From HXMU1420-2 sp040830545 (GTDB lineage Bacteria; Pseudomonadota; Alphaproteobacteria; Rhodobacterales; Rhodobacteraceae): 18,978 bases of DNA. The notes beneath the pieces were generated by a model, which had not been told where the DNA came from, searched no databases, and worked only from the letters and a program-made list of their open reading frames with translations. This document shows, piece by piece, positions 7,303 through 15,524 of the stretch. Position 1 is the stretch's first letter. Every line of letters begins with the position of its first letter. A program made the position numbers and the translations under genes. Where the stretch lies: NCBI GenBank assembly GCA_040830545.1, contig JBFOMB010000135.1, forward strand, positions 1 to 18,978, written 5' to 3'.

Positions 7303-7395
7303 ACCCTGTTTGTGGCTTTCGCAGGATAGTACCCCCAGTCGCTTGCCCCGGCGGAAGCTGTGGGTGCTTGGAAAAGGCGCATAGGGAGGAGACAG

Positions 7396-9159
7396 ATGAA
7401 CCGTTTCATTAAGGCCGTTGCCATCAGCCTGCTGGCAACCGGCGCGGCACATGCCGAAGTGACCGAAGAGATGCTGGCCGGCGATCAGGCCTCGACCGGA
7501 GACGTCCTGACCAACGGGATGGGGCGTCACCTGCAGCGGTATTCGCCGCTGGAGACACTCAACACGGACAACGTCAAAAACCTGGTCCCCGCCTGGGCAT
7601 TTTCACTGGGTGGTGAAAAGCAGCGCGGTCAGGAAACCCAGCCGCTGGTGCATGACGGTGTGATGTATATCACCGGGTCTTATTCCCGCATGTACGCGCT
7701 GGATGTGGCCACGGGTCGCGAGCTGTGGCAGTACGACGCCCGCCTGCCCGAAGGCATCCTGCCTTGTTGTGACGTGGTGAACCGTGGCGCGGCGATCTAT
7801 GGCGATCTGGTGATCTTTGGCACGCTAGATGCACGCATCGTTGCGCTGAACAAGGACACGGGCGACGTTGTCTGGCGCAAGAAGATCGCGGACTACAAGG
7901 CCGGGTATTCCTATACAGCCGCGCCTCTGATCGTGGACGGGTTGGTGATCACCGGCAATTCCGGCGGTGAATTTGGCATCGTCGGTGAAGTACAGGCGCG
8001 TGATGCGCTGACCGGTGAAATGGTCTGGACCCGCCCCGTGATCGAGGGTCACATGGGCACCTTCAAGGGTGAAGAAAGCACCATGACCGGCACGCTGAAC
8101 GCGACCTGGCCAGGTGACATGTGGAAGACCGGCGGCGGGGCAACCTGGCTGGGCGGGTCTTATGACATCGAAACCGACACGCTGGTGTTCGGCGCCGGGA
8201 ACCCGGCACCGTGGAATTCCTGGCTGCGCAATGCAGGTCAGGCGAACGACGGGTCGGGCGATAACCTTTATGCTGCCAGCCGCATCGGCATCAATCCCGA
8301 GAACGGCGAGATCAAGTGGCACTTCCAGACCACGCCGCGCGAAGGCTGGGACTATGACGGCGTGAACGAGGTGGTGGCCTACACCAACCGCGCCGGTGAA
8401 AAACGCTGGGCGACAGCGGATCGCAACGGGTTCTTCTATGTCTTGAACCGCGAGGACGGCAAGTTTGTGCGCGGCGTTCCGTTTGTAAAGGACATCAGCT
8501 GGGCCTCGGGTCTGGATGAAAATGGCCGCCCCATCTTCAACGAAGACAACCGTCCGGGTGATCCGGCGGCGGCTGCGGATGGGAAGAAGGGTGACGTGAT
8601 CTTTGCCTCGCCCTCGTTCCTGGGTGGCAAGAACTGGATGCCGATGGCGTTCAGCCAGCGCACCGGCAACTTCTATGTGCCTTCGAACGAGTGGGGCATG
8701 GACATCTGGAACGAGCCGATCAGCTACAAGAAGGGCGCGGCCTATCTTGGCGCTGGCTTCACGATCAAGCCGAACTACGAAGACCATATCGGATCGCTGA
8801 AGGCGATTGATCCCGACAGCGGCGATCTGAAGTGGGAGTTCAAGAACGACGCGCCTTTGTGGTCCGGTGTCATGACGACCGCTGGCGGGCTGGTGTTCTT
8901 TGGCACACCCGAAGGCGAGTTCATCGCGCTGGATGACGAAACCGGCGAAAAGCTGTGGTCGTTCCAGACCGGCTCCGGCATCGTGGGTCAGCCTGTCACC
9001 TGGGAACAGGATGGCGAACAGTATGTCAGCGTGATCTCGGGCTGGGGCGGTGCGGTTCCGCTTTGGGGTGGTGAAGTGGCCAAGAAGGTCACTTATCTGA
9101 ACCAGGGCGGTCTGCTGTGGACCTTCCGCCTGCCGCGTCAGCTGGCCAGCGCCGACTGA
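7396..9159 (+). CDS. exaF: PQQ-dependent alcohol dehydrogenase, lanthanide-type (ExaF/PedH-like)
   Basis: The 587-residue quinoprotein has a signal peptide (MNRFIKAVAISLLATGAAHA) and an eight-bladed propeller with tryptophan-docking motifs such as GRELWQYD, GDVVWRKK, GEIKWHFQ, GDLKWEFK and GEKLWSFQ. Visible active-site elements are vicinal Cys124-Cys125 over PQQ, Glu192 in GGEFG (metal), Trp251 in GATWLGGSYD (ring stacking), Asn269 in NPAPWN (metal), Asp319 in WDYDGVNE (catalytic base) and Arg343. Asp321, two residues after the catalytic Asp, is the extra carboxylate that marks lanthanide-dependent enzymes; Ca2+ enzymes have Ala or Ser there. Surrounding motifs look closer to ethanol-type ExaA/ExaF/PedH than to methanol-type XoxF. 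It oxidises alcohols in the periplasm; electrons probably go to PedF. The ATG at 7396 follows GGGAGGAG. No haem domain is present. Substrate range is not readable from sequence, and the symbol is a best match. Confidence 0.93.
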   Translation: MNRFIKAVAISLLATGAAHAEVTEEMLAGDQASTGDVLTNGMGRHLQRYSPLETLNTDNVKNLVPAWAFSLGGEKQRGQETQPLVHDGVMYITGSYSRMYALDVATGRELWQYDARLPEGILPCCDVVNRGAAIYGDLVIFGTLDARIVALNKDTGDVVWRKKIADYKAGYSYTAAPLIVDGLVITGNSGGEFGIVGEVQARDALTGEMVWTRPVIEGHMGTFKGEESTMTGTLNATWPGDMWKTGGGATWLGGSYDIETDTLVFGAGNPAPWNSWLRNAGQANDGSGDNLYAASRIGINPENGEIKWHFQTTPREGWDYDGVNEVVAYTNRAGEKRWATADRNGFFYVLNREDGKFVRGVPFVKDISWASGLDENGRPIFNEDNRPGDPAAAADGKKGDVIFASPSFLGGKNWMPMAFSQRTGNFYVPSNEWGMDIWNEPISYKKGAAYLGAGFTIKPNYEDHIGSLKAIDPDSGDLKWEFKNDAPLWSGVMTTAGGLVFFGTPEGEFIALDDETGEKLWSFQTGSGIVGQPVTWEQDGEQYVSVISGWGGAVPLWGGEVAKKVTYLNQGGLLWTFRLPRQLASAD

Positions 9160-9183
9160 TCCGACACTTGACTTAGCATCTTG

Positions 9184-9218
9184 TCGCGCGGTCCTGTCTG
9201 GGCCGCGCGATTTTCTTT
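9184..9218 (+). terminator. Intrinsic terminator after the alcohol dehydrogenase
   Basis: TCGCGCGG (9184-9191) pairs perfectly with CCGCGCGA (9203-9210). Three further pairs (one T-G) close the stem down to a 5-nt loop, TGTCT. The stem is followed by TTTTCTTT. It lies 24 bp after the dehydrogenase stop codon and separates that transcript from the regulatory genes. Confidence 0.88.
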
Positions 9219-9297
9219 GCCCTGCGTTATGTGTCCAAGAAAAAGACACCGACCTTTTGACAATAGGCAGGGCAGTGCCATTCTTTAGACTGTTCGT

Positions 9298-10005
9298 ATG
9301 ACAATCGACGTTCTGCACATGACACGCCCAAACAACACAGATCAGCATCGGAACTGGGTTCTTATCGTGGATGACCATCCGCTGTTTTGTGACGCGTTGG
9401 AACTGACGCTGCGTCGCGCGATGCCCGACACCAATGTCAAAACCGCCGCGACGCTGGCGCGTGCACAAGAGCTGCTGGCCGAGGACTCGCCGCCCCTGTT
9501 GATCGCGCTGGATCTGAACCTGCCTGACGTGTCGGGTTTCGAAGGCGTGATTCAAATCCGCAAAGCTGCGGCCAAGGCCGGGGTGATCGTCGTATCCTCG
9601 CTAACCGACGCACGCGTGATTTCGGGCGTTGTCGCGGCGGGCGCGAACGGGTTTGTTCCCAAACACAGCAACCGCAGCGTAATCGAAGAGGCGATCCAGC
9701 GGGTGACAGCTGGCGACAATTACTTTCCGGATTCGGTGGAAACCGACAACGATCAGCATGACGCGGGCATTGCGGCGGCAGAGCGCCTATCGACGCTGAC
9801 CGCGCAACAGGCCCGCATTCTGGACCTGATCTGCGAAGGCAAGCTGAACAAACAGATCGCCTTTGACCTTTCGATCAAGGAAACAACGGTCAAGGCGCAT
9901 ATTACTGCGATCATGCGCAAACTGGGCGTTCACAGCCGGACACAGGCGGTGCTGATGGCGCAGGACGCGCGGTTCCTGAACATCTTGTCTGACACCGACA
10001 ATTAG
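9298..10005 (+). CDS. NarL/LuxR-family response regulator (ErbR/AgmR/FlhR-like)
   Basis: The 235-residue product has an N-terminal receiver domain (about residues 20-135) with acidic pair Asp25-Asp26, phosphoacceptor Asp72 in ALDLNLPD, Ser/Thr switch region VVSSLTD, and Lys122. A linker leads to a LuxR-type helix-turn-helix (about 163-220, LTAQQARILDLICEGKLNKQ to ETTVKAHITAIMRKLGVHSR). Regulators of this type control PQQ alcohol dehydrogenase genes in Pseudomonas (ErbR/AgmR) and C1 oxidation in Paracoccus (FlhR). It is the first gene of a set with a FIST sensor and a histidine kinase, which are the likely signal source. No strong ribosome site precedes ATG 9298; ATG 9319 is an alternative. 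It is the main candidate to bind the 17-bp palindromic motif found at the pqq, pedF and ABC promoters. Confidence 0.9.
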   Translation: MTIDVLHMTRPNNTDQHRNWVLIVDDHPLFCDALELTLRRAMPDTNVKTAATLARAQELLAEDSPPLLIALDLNLPDVSGFEGVIQIRKAAAKAGVIVVSSLTDARVISGVVAAGANGFVPKHSNRSVIEEAIQRVTAGDNYFPDSVETDNDQHDAGIAAAERLSTLTAQQARILDLICEGKLNKQIAFDLSIKETTVKAHITAIMRKLGVHSRTQAVLMAQDARFLNILSDTDN

Positions 10006-10034
10006 GCCTATCCTGCGCGGCAGGGAGGCCAGTT

Positions 10035-11207
10035 ATGACAATTCAAGGCGCGCGCAGCCAACCGCCAGTCTGCGCGCCGTATGCGTCGGTATTGCAATCC
10101 GTTCAAATCACGGCATCTGACCCGCAACCGGGTCCGGTGTTGTTTGACTGTCTGTCGCCGTGCGACCCTTCACATCTGCTGGTCTTTGCCAGCGAGCCGA
10201 CAGGGTTTGAAACCATCTGTCACGCAGCGACTGAGACCTTTCCGGGCGTGCAGGTGACGGGCTGCACCACGGCTGGGCAAATCGGCACCCGCGGGTACGA
10301 GGAAGACGACGCTGTTGTCATCGCCCTGCCCCGTGCACGGTTTGAAACCCGCACGGTGCGGATCACGCTGGATGAGCTTGACGACAATCAGGCCCTGATC
10401 GACCGTCTGGTGCAGGAACGCACCCGCCTGGCCGCAGCCCATCCCGACAAACCGCAGGGGTTTGCCTTTCTTTTGGTGGATGGCCTGTCCCTGCGCGAGG
10501 ATTTCCTGACCGCCGCCATTGCCCCCGCGATGGGGTCACAACCGCTGTTTGGCGGGTCATCGGGCGACGGCACTCGGTTTGAGCAGACCTATCTGGGCAT
10601 CGGGGACGAAATCGGCACGGACATGGCCCTGCTGACTTTTGTCGTGACCGACTGCAACGCGCATGTGTTTTCGCTGAACCACCTGCAACCGACCGATCGC
10701 AAGATGGTGGTGACCAGCGCCGACCCCGAGCAGCGTATCGTGAAGGAAATCAACGCAGAACCCGCCGCGCGTGAATATGCACGCATCGTGAACAAGGACC
10801 CCGACCAACTGGACGAATTCACCTTCTCGGCCTTTCCGGTGGTCGTGCAACTGGGCGACACACATCACGTGCGGTCGATCCAGCGGGTAAACGAAGATGG
10901 AGAACTGGTGTTCTTTGCTGCCATTGACGAAGGTATGGTGTTGACCATTGCCACCGCTCAGGACATCGCTGACCATCTGGATCAGGAGCTGTCCACCCTG
11001 CTGGCCGGTCGGCCGGAGGCGCAGATACTAGCGTTTGATTGCGTCCTGCGCCGGATCGAGGCCACGCAAACCCAAAGCCAACGCGCAGTGTCGGATGTGT
11101 TGTCCCGCAACCGGGTGCTGGGGTTTTCAACCTATGGCGAACAGATCGGCCCGCTGCATGTCAATCACACCATGACCGGCGTCGTCCTGACCCCACCGGA
11201 TTCGTAG
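10035..11207 (+). CDS. FIST-domain sensor protein (NosP-like)
   Basis: The 390-residue product has FIST N and FIST C domains: an N-terminal part with LLVFASEPTGFETICHAATE and VQVTGCTTAGQIGTRGYEED, then QPLFGGSSGDGTRFEQTYLG in the middle, and a C-terminal half ending VLGFSTYGEQIGPLHVNHTM. It has no signal peptide or membrane segment and should be cytosolic. FIST proteins sense small molecules. The member beside the NahK/ErcS' kinase of P. aeruginosa (NosP) is a haem protein reported to respond to nitric oxide. Being 29 bp after the response regulator and 7 bp before the hybrid kinase makes it the likely input to that kinase. Whether this copy binds haem cannot be decided from the sequence. AGGGAGG lies 6 nt before the ATG. 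Confidence 0.87.
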   Translation: MTIQGARSQPPVCAPYASVLQSVQITASDPQPGPVLFDCLSPCDPSHLLVFASEPTGFETICHAATETFPGVQVTGCTTAGQIGTRGYEEDDAVVIALPRARFETRTVRITLDELDDNQALIDRLVQERTRLAAAHPDKPQGFAFLLVDGLSLREDFLTAAIAPAMGSQPLFGGSSGDGTRFEQTYLGIGDEIGTDMALLTFVVTDCNAHVFSLNHLQPTDRKMVVTSADPEQRIVKEINAEPAAREYARIVNKDPDQLDEFTFSAFPVVVQLGDTHHVRSIQRVNEDGELVFFAAIDEGMVLTIATAQDIADHLDQELSTLLAGRPEAQILAFDCVLRRIEATQTQSQRAVSDVLSRNRVLGFSTYGEQIGPLHVNHTMTGVVLTPPDS

Positions 11208-11214
11208 CGCCACG

Positions 11215-13425
11215 ATGGACCTGATCGACCCTCGGGACAGTCTGGAAAAGCAGAACGAAAAGCTGCTGCGCATCACCCGTTCCCTGATGCGGCGGGTGGA
11301 ACAGGCACCGGATCAGGCGGGCATGGCTTATGCCCAGTTCGAACGCGCGGCACTGCTGGAAGAACAAGTGCGCCAACGGACCAACGATCTGGAACGCGCG
11401 CTGGACCTGCTGCACCAGTCCAACGCCCGGCTGGAACTGGCCAATACCGAGGCGCGGGAAGCGCGCGAAAACCTGGCACAGGCGGTGGAAACCATCGACG
11501 AAGGCTTTGCCATGTTCGATGATGACGACCGGTTGGTGATGTATAATAGCCGATTTTGTCAGGACCTGCCGGATGTGCGTCTGCAGCTGCGCCAAGGAAC
11601 TGATTTCACAGAATATGTCCGCCTAATCAGTGACAGCGCACATCTGGCCGTAGACGAGGAAGAAACCCGCGAATCCTGGCGGACCAAACGTCTGCGCCTG
11701 CATGAAAAACCCCATGCCGTGTTCAACATCCGGCTGGAACGCAACCGTTGGATTCAGGTGTCCGAACACCGGACCGAAACCAGCGGCACGGTGGTGCTGC
11801 AAACGGATGTGACCCAGATCATGCGGCTGGAACGGCGCGAGCGAGCCAAACTGATCGAACAGCAGGCGCTGATGCTGCGCGGGACGCTGGATCACCTCTA
11901 TCAGGGTGTCTGTATCTTTGACGCGCAGGGCTGTCTGGTGGGGTGGAACCAGCGGATGGAACACCTGTTGAACCGCCCGTTGGAAGAGAAGTTCCGCGAA
12001 ATGCCCTTTGGCGATTTGCTGGAATTGCTGGAACCGATCCTGGCCTTTTCCGGCCCTACCACACAACAGGATTTGCGCAACTGGTCGGACATCAGCGCCG
12101 GGCGTGCGCCCCTGCGGTTCGAAGTGGTGCGCAAGGACGGCGCGATCTTTGACGTGTTTGTGCAGGAAATGCCGGACACGGGGTTCGTGATCAGCTTTTC
12201 GGATGTGACCCAGGAACGGCACACCTCCAACGCGCTTCGGAACCTGAACGAAACGCTGGAACGAAGGGTGGAGGAGCGTACCACGGCCCTTGGCGAGGCA
12301 TTGGAAGACGCCCGTCGCGCGAACGCATCCAAAAACCGGTTTGTGGCCGCCGTCGGGCATGACCTGATGCAACCCCTGTCAGCGGCCAAGCTGTTTGCCG
12401 CCAGTCTGGAGGATCGGACAACCAACGAAACCGACCGACAGATTGCGGTTAAAACCATCTCGGCCCTCACAAATGCCGAGGCGCTGATTGACGCGCTGAT
12501 GGACATCTCCAAGCTCGACCTTGGGTTGGCAAGTTACGAGCTGACGCCCGTGCGGCTCGATACACTGATGATGTCATTAGTGTCGGAGTTTGCGCCGATG
12601 GCCGCTGAGAAAGGCATCGTCCTACGCGCGGTGCCAGTGGCCGCTGTGGTGATTTCCGACCGGGTTTACCTGCGGCGTATCCTACAGAATTTGCTGTCCA
12701 ATGCGTTGCGCTACACCACTGGAACAAAGGTTCTGGTGGGGGCACGGCGCATAGGCGATCAAATGCGCGTTGACGTGATCGATCAGGGCCCTGGTCTGTC
12801 CGAGGCGGATCAGCAGCTGATCTTTCAGGAATTCAAACAACTGCCGACAAACACCGCCCACGGTGACGGGCTGGGGCTGGGGCTGGCCATTGTCGAACGC
12901 GCCAGCAGGATGCTGGGCCATGGCCTGCAACTGGCATCGACGCTGGGCAAAGGCAGTCGGTTTTCCATCTGCGCGGATGTTTGGGAAGGGCATCTGACAG
13001 ACGGGTCCGAGCCTGACGACCACCCTGCTCCGGTTCCGCCATTGCAATCCCATGTGGTGATGCTCGTCGAGAACGACCCGGACCTCGCCCATTCCATTTC
13101 ACTCATCCTGACGGCATTTGGATCGGATGTAGTTCATGCTTCCAGCGGCGAGGAGGCGTTGGAACTGGTGCAGGAAATGGGGGTCGTGCCGGACGGGTTT
13201 TTGCTGGATTACCAACTGTCAGACGGCATGAACGGGCTGGACCTGGCGCAGGCACTTCGGAAGGCCTATGGCGATGTGCCGATCCAGATCATTTCGGCCA
13301 ACCGGTCGGATCATCTGACGGACACTTGCGTGCAGATGAACTTGCCGCTGTGTCGCAAGCCGATCACGCGGGAAGAGTTGCGCGCGTTTCTGGGGCGACT
13401 GACGGATAGGACCCGGCAGTTCTAG
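11215..13425 (+). CDS. Soluble hybrid histidine kinase (NahK/ErcS'-like) with PAS domains and C-terminal receiver
   Basis: The 736-residue product has no membrane segment. In order, it shows an N-terminal helical region with a coiled coil (about residues 40-92), two PAS-like domains (about 93-200 and 220-335, ending FSDVTQER), a short coiled coil, and a HisKA domain with His382 in GHDLMQP. An HATPase domain follows (N box Asn492/Asn496, DQGPGL at 523-528, GDGLGLGLA at 550-558). A receiver domain (612-730) has Asp665 in LLDYQLSDG and Lys715; the usual acidic pair is Glu619-Asn620. The N-terminal RITRSLMRRVE pattern resembles the ErcS/NahK kinases near P. aeruginosa ethanol-oxidation genes. It likely phosphorylates the regulator at 9298 and is modulated by the FIST protein. 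It ends 2 bp from the convergent pqqE stop, and no terminator is visible. Confidence 0.92.
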   Translation: MDLIDPRDSLEKQNEKLLRITRSLMRRVEQAPDQAGMAYAQFERAALLEEQVRQRTNDLERALDLLHQSNARLELANTEAREARENLAQAVETIDEGFAMFDDDDRLVMYNSRFCQDLPDVRLQLRQGTDFTEYVRLISDSAHLAVDEEETRESWRTKRLRLHEKPHAVFNIRLERNRWIQVSEHRTETSGTVVLQTDVTQIMRLERRERAKLIEQQALMLRGTLDHLYQGVCIFDAQGCLVGWNQRMEHLLNRPLEEKFREMPFGDLLELLEPILAFSGPTTQQDLRNWSDISAGRAPLRFEVVRKDGAIFDVFVQEMPDTGFVISFSDVTQERHTSNALRNLNETLERRVEERTTALGEALEDARRANASKNRFVAAVGHDLMQPLSAAKLFAASLEDRTTNETDRQIAVKTISALTNAEALIDALMDISKLDLGLASYELTPVRLDTLMMSLVSEFAPMAAEKGIVLRAVPVAAVVISDRVYLRRILQNLLSNALRYTTGTKVLVGARRIGDQMRVDVIDQGPGLSEADQQLIFQEFKQLPTNTAHGDGLGLGLAIVERASRMLGHGLQLASTLGKGSRFSICADVWEGHLTDGSEPDDHPAPVPPLQSHVVMLVENDPDLAHSISLILTAFGSDVVHASSGEEALELVQEMGVVPDGFLLDYQLSDGMNGLDLAQALRKAYGDVPIQIISANRSDHLTDTCVQMNLPLCRKPITREELRAFLGRLTDRTRQF

Positions 13426-13427
13426 CG

Positions 13428-14510
13428 CTACATCCGCCGGTAGACAAAATCGGGCACGGGTACGGATTGCGTTGTTTCCTCGGCCAGCAGGGCATCCAGA
13501 ACCGCCCGGCCCAGGCTTTTGCGACAGACGGGGTCGGTTGCGTTGGGATCCCCCAGAACCGCCATCGCCTGACACCGGCACCCGCCATAGTCGATGTCGC
13601 GTCGGTCGCAGCTTTGGCACAGGTCAGGCATCCAGTCCGTGCCACGATAGGCGTTGAAGGCCGCGCTGTTGTGCCAGATCTCGGCCAGTGGCGTGTTCAA
13701 CACGGATTCAAAGTTTAGTCCCGGAATGCTCTCCGCAGAGTGACAGGGCAACACCGTTCCATCCGGCGTGACGTTCAGACCGGTGGAACCCCAGCCGTTC
13801 ATGCAGGCCTTGGGGAAGTCCGAGTAGTAGTCCGGCGGCACGAAGTCGATGACCAGCCGCCCCTTCAACCGAGGCTCTGCTGCGCGCACCACCGCCTTGG
13901 CGCGCTCCACCTGCTCGGGGCTTGGCTGCAACGCCTTGCGGTTTTCCAGCGCCCAGCCCTGAAACTGCACACAAGCCACCTCAATCCGGCGCGCGCCGAG
14001 GCATTCGGCCATGTCCAAGGTCGCCTCCAGATCATCCAGGTTTTCGCGATGCATCACCGCGTTCAGGGTCAGGGGAAAGCCAATTTGCGCGATCAGCTCG
14101 GCCACATGCATCTTGCGATCAAATCCACCGCGATAACCCCCGATGCGGTCCGCGATGTCAGCCGTGATCCCCTGTAACGACAGCTGGACATGATCCAGTC
14201 CAGCCGCGTCCAGCGCCAGCAACCGTCGCTCATTCAACCCGATGCCCGACGTGATGAGGTTCGTGTACAGTCCCGCTTCGCGTGCGGCAGTCACCAGGTC
14301 CACGATGTCGGTGCGTGACGCAGGTTCTCCGCCCGACAGATGCAGTTGCAGCACGCCCAGGGCCGCCGCCTGCTGGAACACATCCGCCCATTGTTCGGTT
14401 GTCAATTCCCGTTCTTTCGCGGTCAATTCCACTGGGTTCGAGCAATAGGGGCACGCCAAAGGACAGCGATGGGTCAGCTCGGCCAGCATAGCGATAGGCG
14501 GGTTAGCCAT
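13428..14510 (-). CDS. pqqE: PqqA peptide cyclase (radical SAM), PqqE
   Basis: The 360-residue product joins Glu and Tyr of PqqA, the first step of PQQ synthesis. The radical SAM cluster motif is CPLACPYC (Cys16, Cys20, Cys23), with GGEP at residues 60-63. The C-terminal SPASM region has seven cysteines in the expected pattern (Cys236, Cys256, Cys298, Cys301, Cys311, Cys313, Cys329), including CQSCD and GGCRCQ, for two auxiliary Fe-S clusters. The ATG at 14510 overlaps the pqqD stop by 8 bp, indicating coupling; the longer frame to 14564 lies inside pqqD. It works with PqqD as peptide chaperone. It is the last gene of the pqqABCDE operon. Confidence 0.97.
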   Translation of the reverse strand: MANPPIAMLAELTHRCPLACPYCSNPVELTAKERELTTEQWADVFQQAAALGVLQLHLSGGEPASRTDIVDLVTAAREAGLYTNLITSGIGLNERRLLALDAAGLDHVQLSLQGITADIADRIGGYRGGFDRKMHVAELIAQIGFPLTLNAVMHRENLDDLEATLDMAECLGARRIEVACVQFQGWALENRKALQPSPEQVERAKAVVRAAEPRLKGRLVIDFVPPDYYSDFPKACMNGWGSTGLNVTPDGTVLPCHSAESIPGLNFESVLNTPLAEIWHNSAAFNAYRGTDWMPDLCQSCDRRDIDYGGCRCQAMAVLGDPNATDPVCRKSLGRAVLDALLAEETTQSVPVPDFVYRRM

Positions 14511-14784
14511 GGTGCAGATCCACAAAGCGTTTATCGACAAGGTCCTGCAGGAAGGCCTCCACATCCGGCTGGATCACATCCAGCGGCGCGGCATAGGTCT
14601 GGGACAGGTCGGTAGAAATGTCAGCGACCGAGGCCTCCCCGGTCACGCGCGAAAGGATGGCGACTCCAATTTGGTCCAGCATCAAAACCCGCTCCGGCCC
14701 CAGCAGCACATCCGTATCGCGCACCGCATCAAACCGGGTCCGCACGCCGCGCGGCAAAACAGGGATGTCACCCCCGGCGATCAC
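14503..14784 (-). CDS. pqqD: PQQ biosynthesis peptide chaperone PqqD
   Basis: The 93-residue product binds PqqA and presents it to PqqE. It contains the typical PqqD core LPRGVRTRFDAVRDTDVLLG then PERVLMLDQIGVAIL, followed by a helical region that ends KRFVDLHHG. I choose the GTG at 14784, which forms a GTGA overlap with the pqqC stop and has GAGGGG 5 nt upstream; this matches the family length of about 90-95 residues and repeats the GTGA junction of pqqB/pqqC. An in-frame ATG at 14808 would add eight residues but has no ribosome site. It overlaps pqqE by 8 bp. Confidence 0.93.
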   Translation of the reverse strand: MIAGGDIPVLPRGVRTRFDAVRDTDVLLGPERVLMLDQIGVAILSRVTGEASVADISTDLSQTYAAPLDVIQPDVEAFLQDLVDKRFVDLHHG

Positions 14785-15524
14785 AACAGCCCCTCGTCCG
14801 GCTGCCATGCGCCGGGAGGGATACGGCCCGGTTCCACATAAGCGGCATAGAGCGCGTCCAGTTGCGCCCACAGCACTTCGGTCTTGAAGGTCAGCGCGTC
14901 AGCGGCGGCGTCCTGCTCCGGCTTGGTCGTGGCATGGTCCAGCACCCACGACAGGCCAAACGCCACATCCTTGGGCGCTTCGCTCAGTCGATGCTGGAAG
15001 TAGGACATCGTGTCGGGATTGGCGAAGGCGTAGTGTTCCAGCAGCCCGGCGATCCGGTCTGCATGGATTTTTGGCGCGAACAATTCCGTCAGCGAGGACG
15101 CCACCGCCGGCAACAACGGTTCGTCCCGCACAAAGCGCACATAAGCGTCCACCGCAAACCGCGTCGCGGGCAGCACTCCACGGGCAGAGGCGACATAATC
15201 CGGGTCCAGCCCCACGCCTTCGGCCAACCGCAGCCAGCGCCAGATGCCGCCGGAATTGGCCTCGCGCCCGTCATGATCCTCGATCCGGCTGCGCCAGATG
15301 CGGCGCAGGTTTGAATCAGACACACGGCTCAGAAAGGCCGCATCCTTCATCGGGATGCGCGACTGGTAATAGTACCGGTTGATCACCCAGGCACGCACCT
15401 GATCCTCGGTGCATCCACCGCTGTGCAGCAGATGATGAAACGGGTGTTTGTCGTGATAACGTTCAGCGCCGATCTGGCGCAATCGGGCCTCGAATTCATC
15501 GCGGGTCTGCGGGGCGTTGGTCAC
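14781..15524 (-). CDS. pqqC: Pyrroloquinoline-quinone synthase PqqC
   Basis: The 247-residue product catalyses the cofactorless eight-electron oxidation and ring closure that completes PQQ. Residues known from the Klebsiella enzyme fall at the same numbers here: His24 (RYHDKHPF), Arg50 and Tyr53 (INRYYYQSRIPMKD), His84 (EDHDG), His154 and Arg157 (KIHADR) and Tyr175. The start is GTG at 15524, overlapping the pqqB stop as GTGA, so the two are translationally coupled. The protein is cytosolic and full length for the family. Confidence 0.97.
   Translation of the reverse strand: MTNAPQTRDEFEARLRQIGAERYHDKHPFHHLLHSGGCTEDQVRAWVINRYYYQSRIPMKDAAFLSRVSDSNLRRIWRSRIEDHDGREANSGGIWRWLRLAEGVGLDPDYVASARGVLPATRFAVDAYVRFVRDEPLLPAVASSLTELFAPKIHADRIAGLLEHYAFANPDTMSYFQHRLSEAPKDVAFGLSWVLDHATTKPEQDAAADALTFKTEVLWAQLDALYAAYVEPGRIPPGAWQPDEGLL

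Noticed and set aside
7329..7346. Degenerate operator-like sequence (AGTCGCTTG) about 50 bp upstream of the dehydrogenase ATG
   Set aside because: The spacing from the start fits, but the core is one base too long and the left arm is absent; it needs a gap to align, so it was not listed as a site.
9165..9185. GACTTAG half-site after the dehydrogenase stop codon
   Set aside because: Only one arm matches the operator motif, and it lies before the terminator and far from the next start.
7825..9555. 576-codon open frame antisense to the alcohol dehydrogenase
   Set aside because: It is a shadow of the high-GC coding strand: composition is rich in Arg, His and Gly without any domain, and the plus-strand gene is certain.
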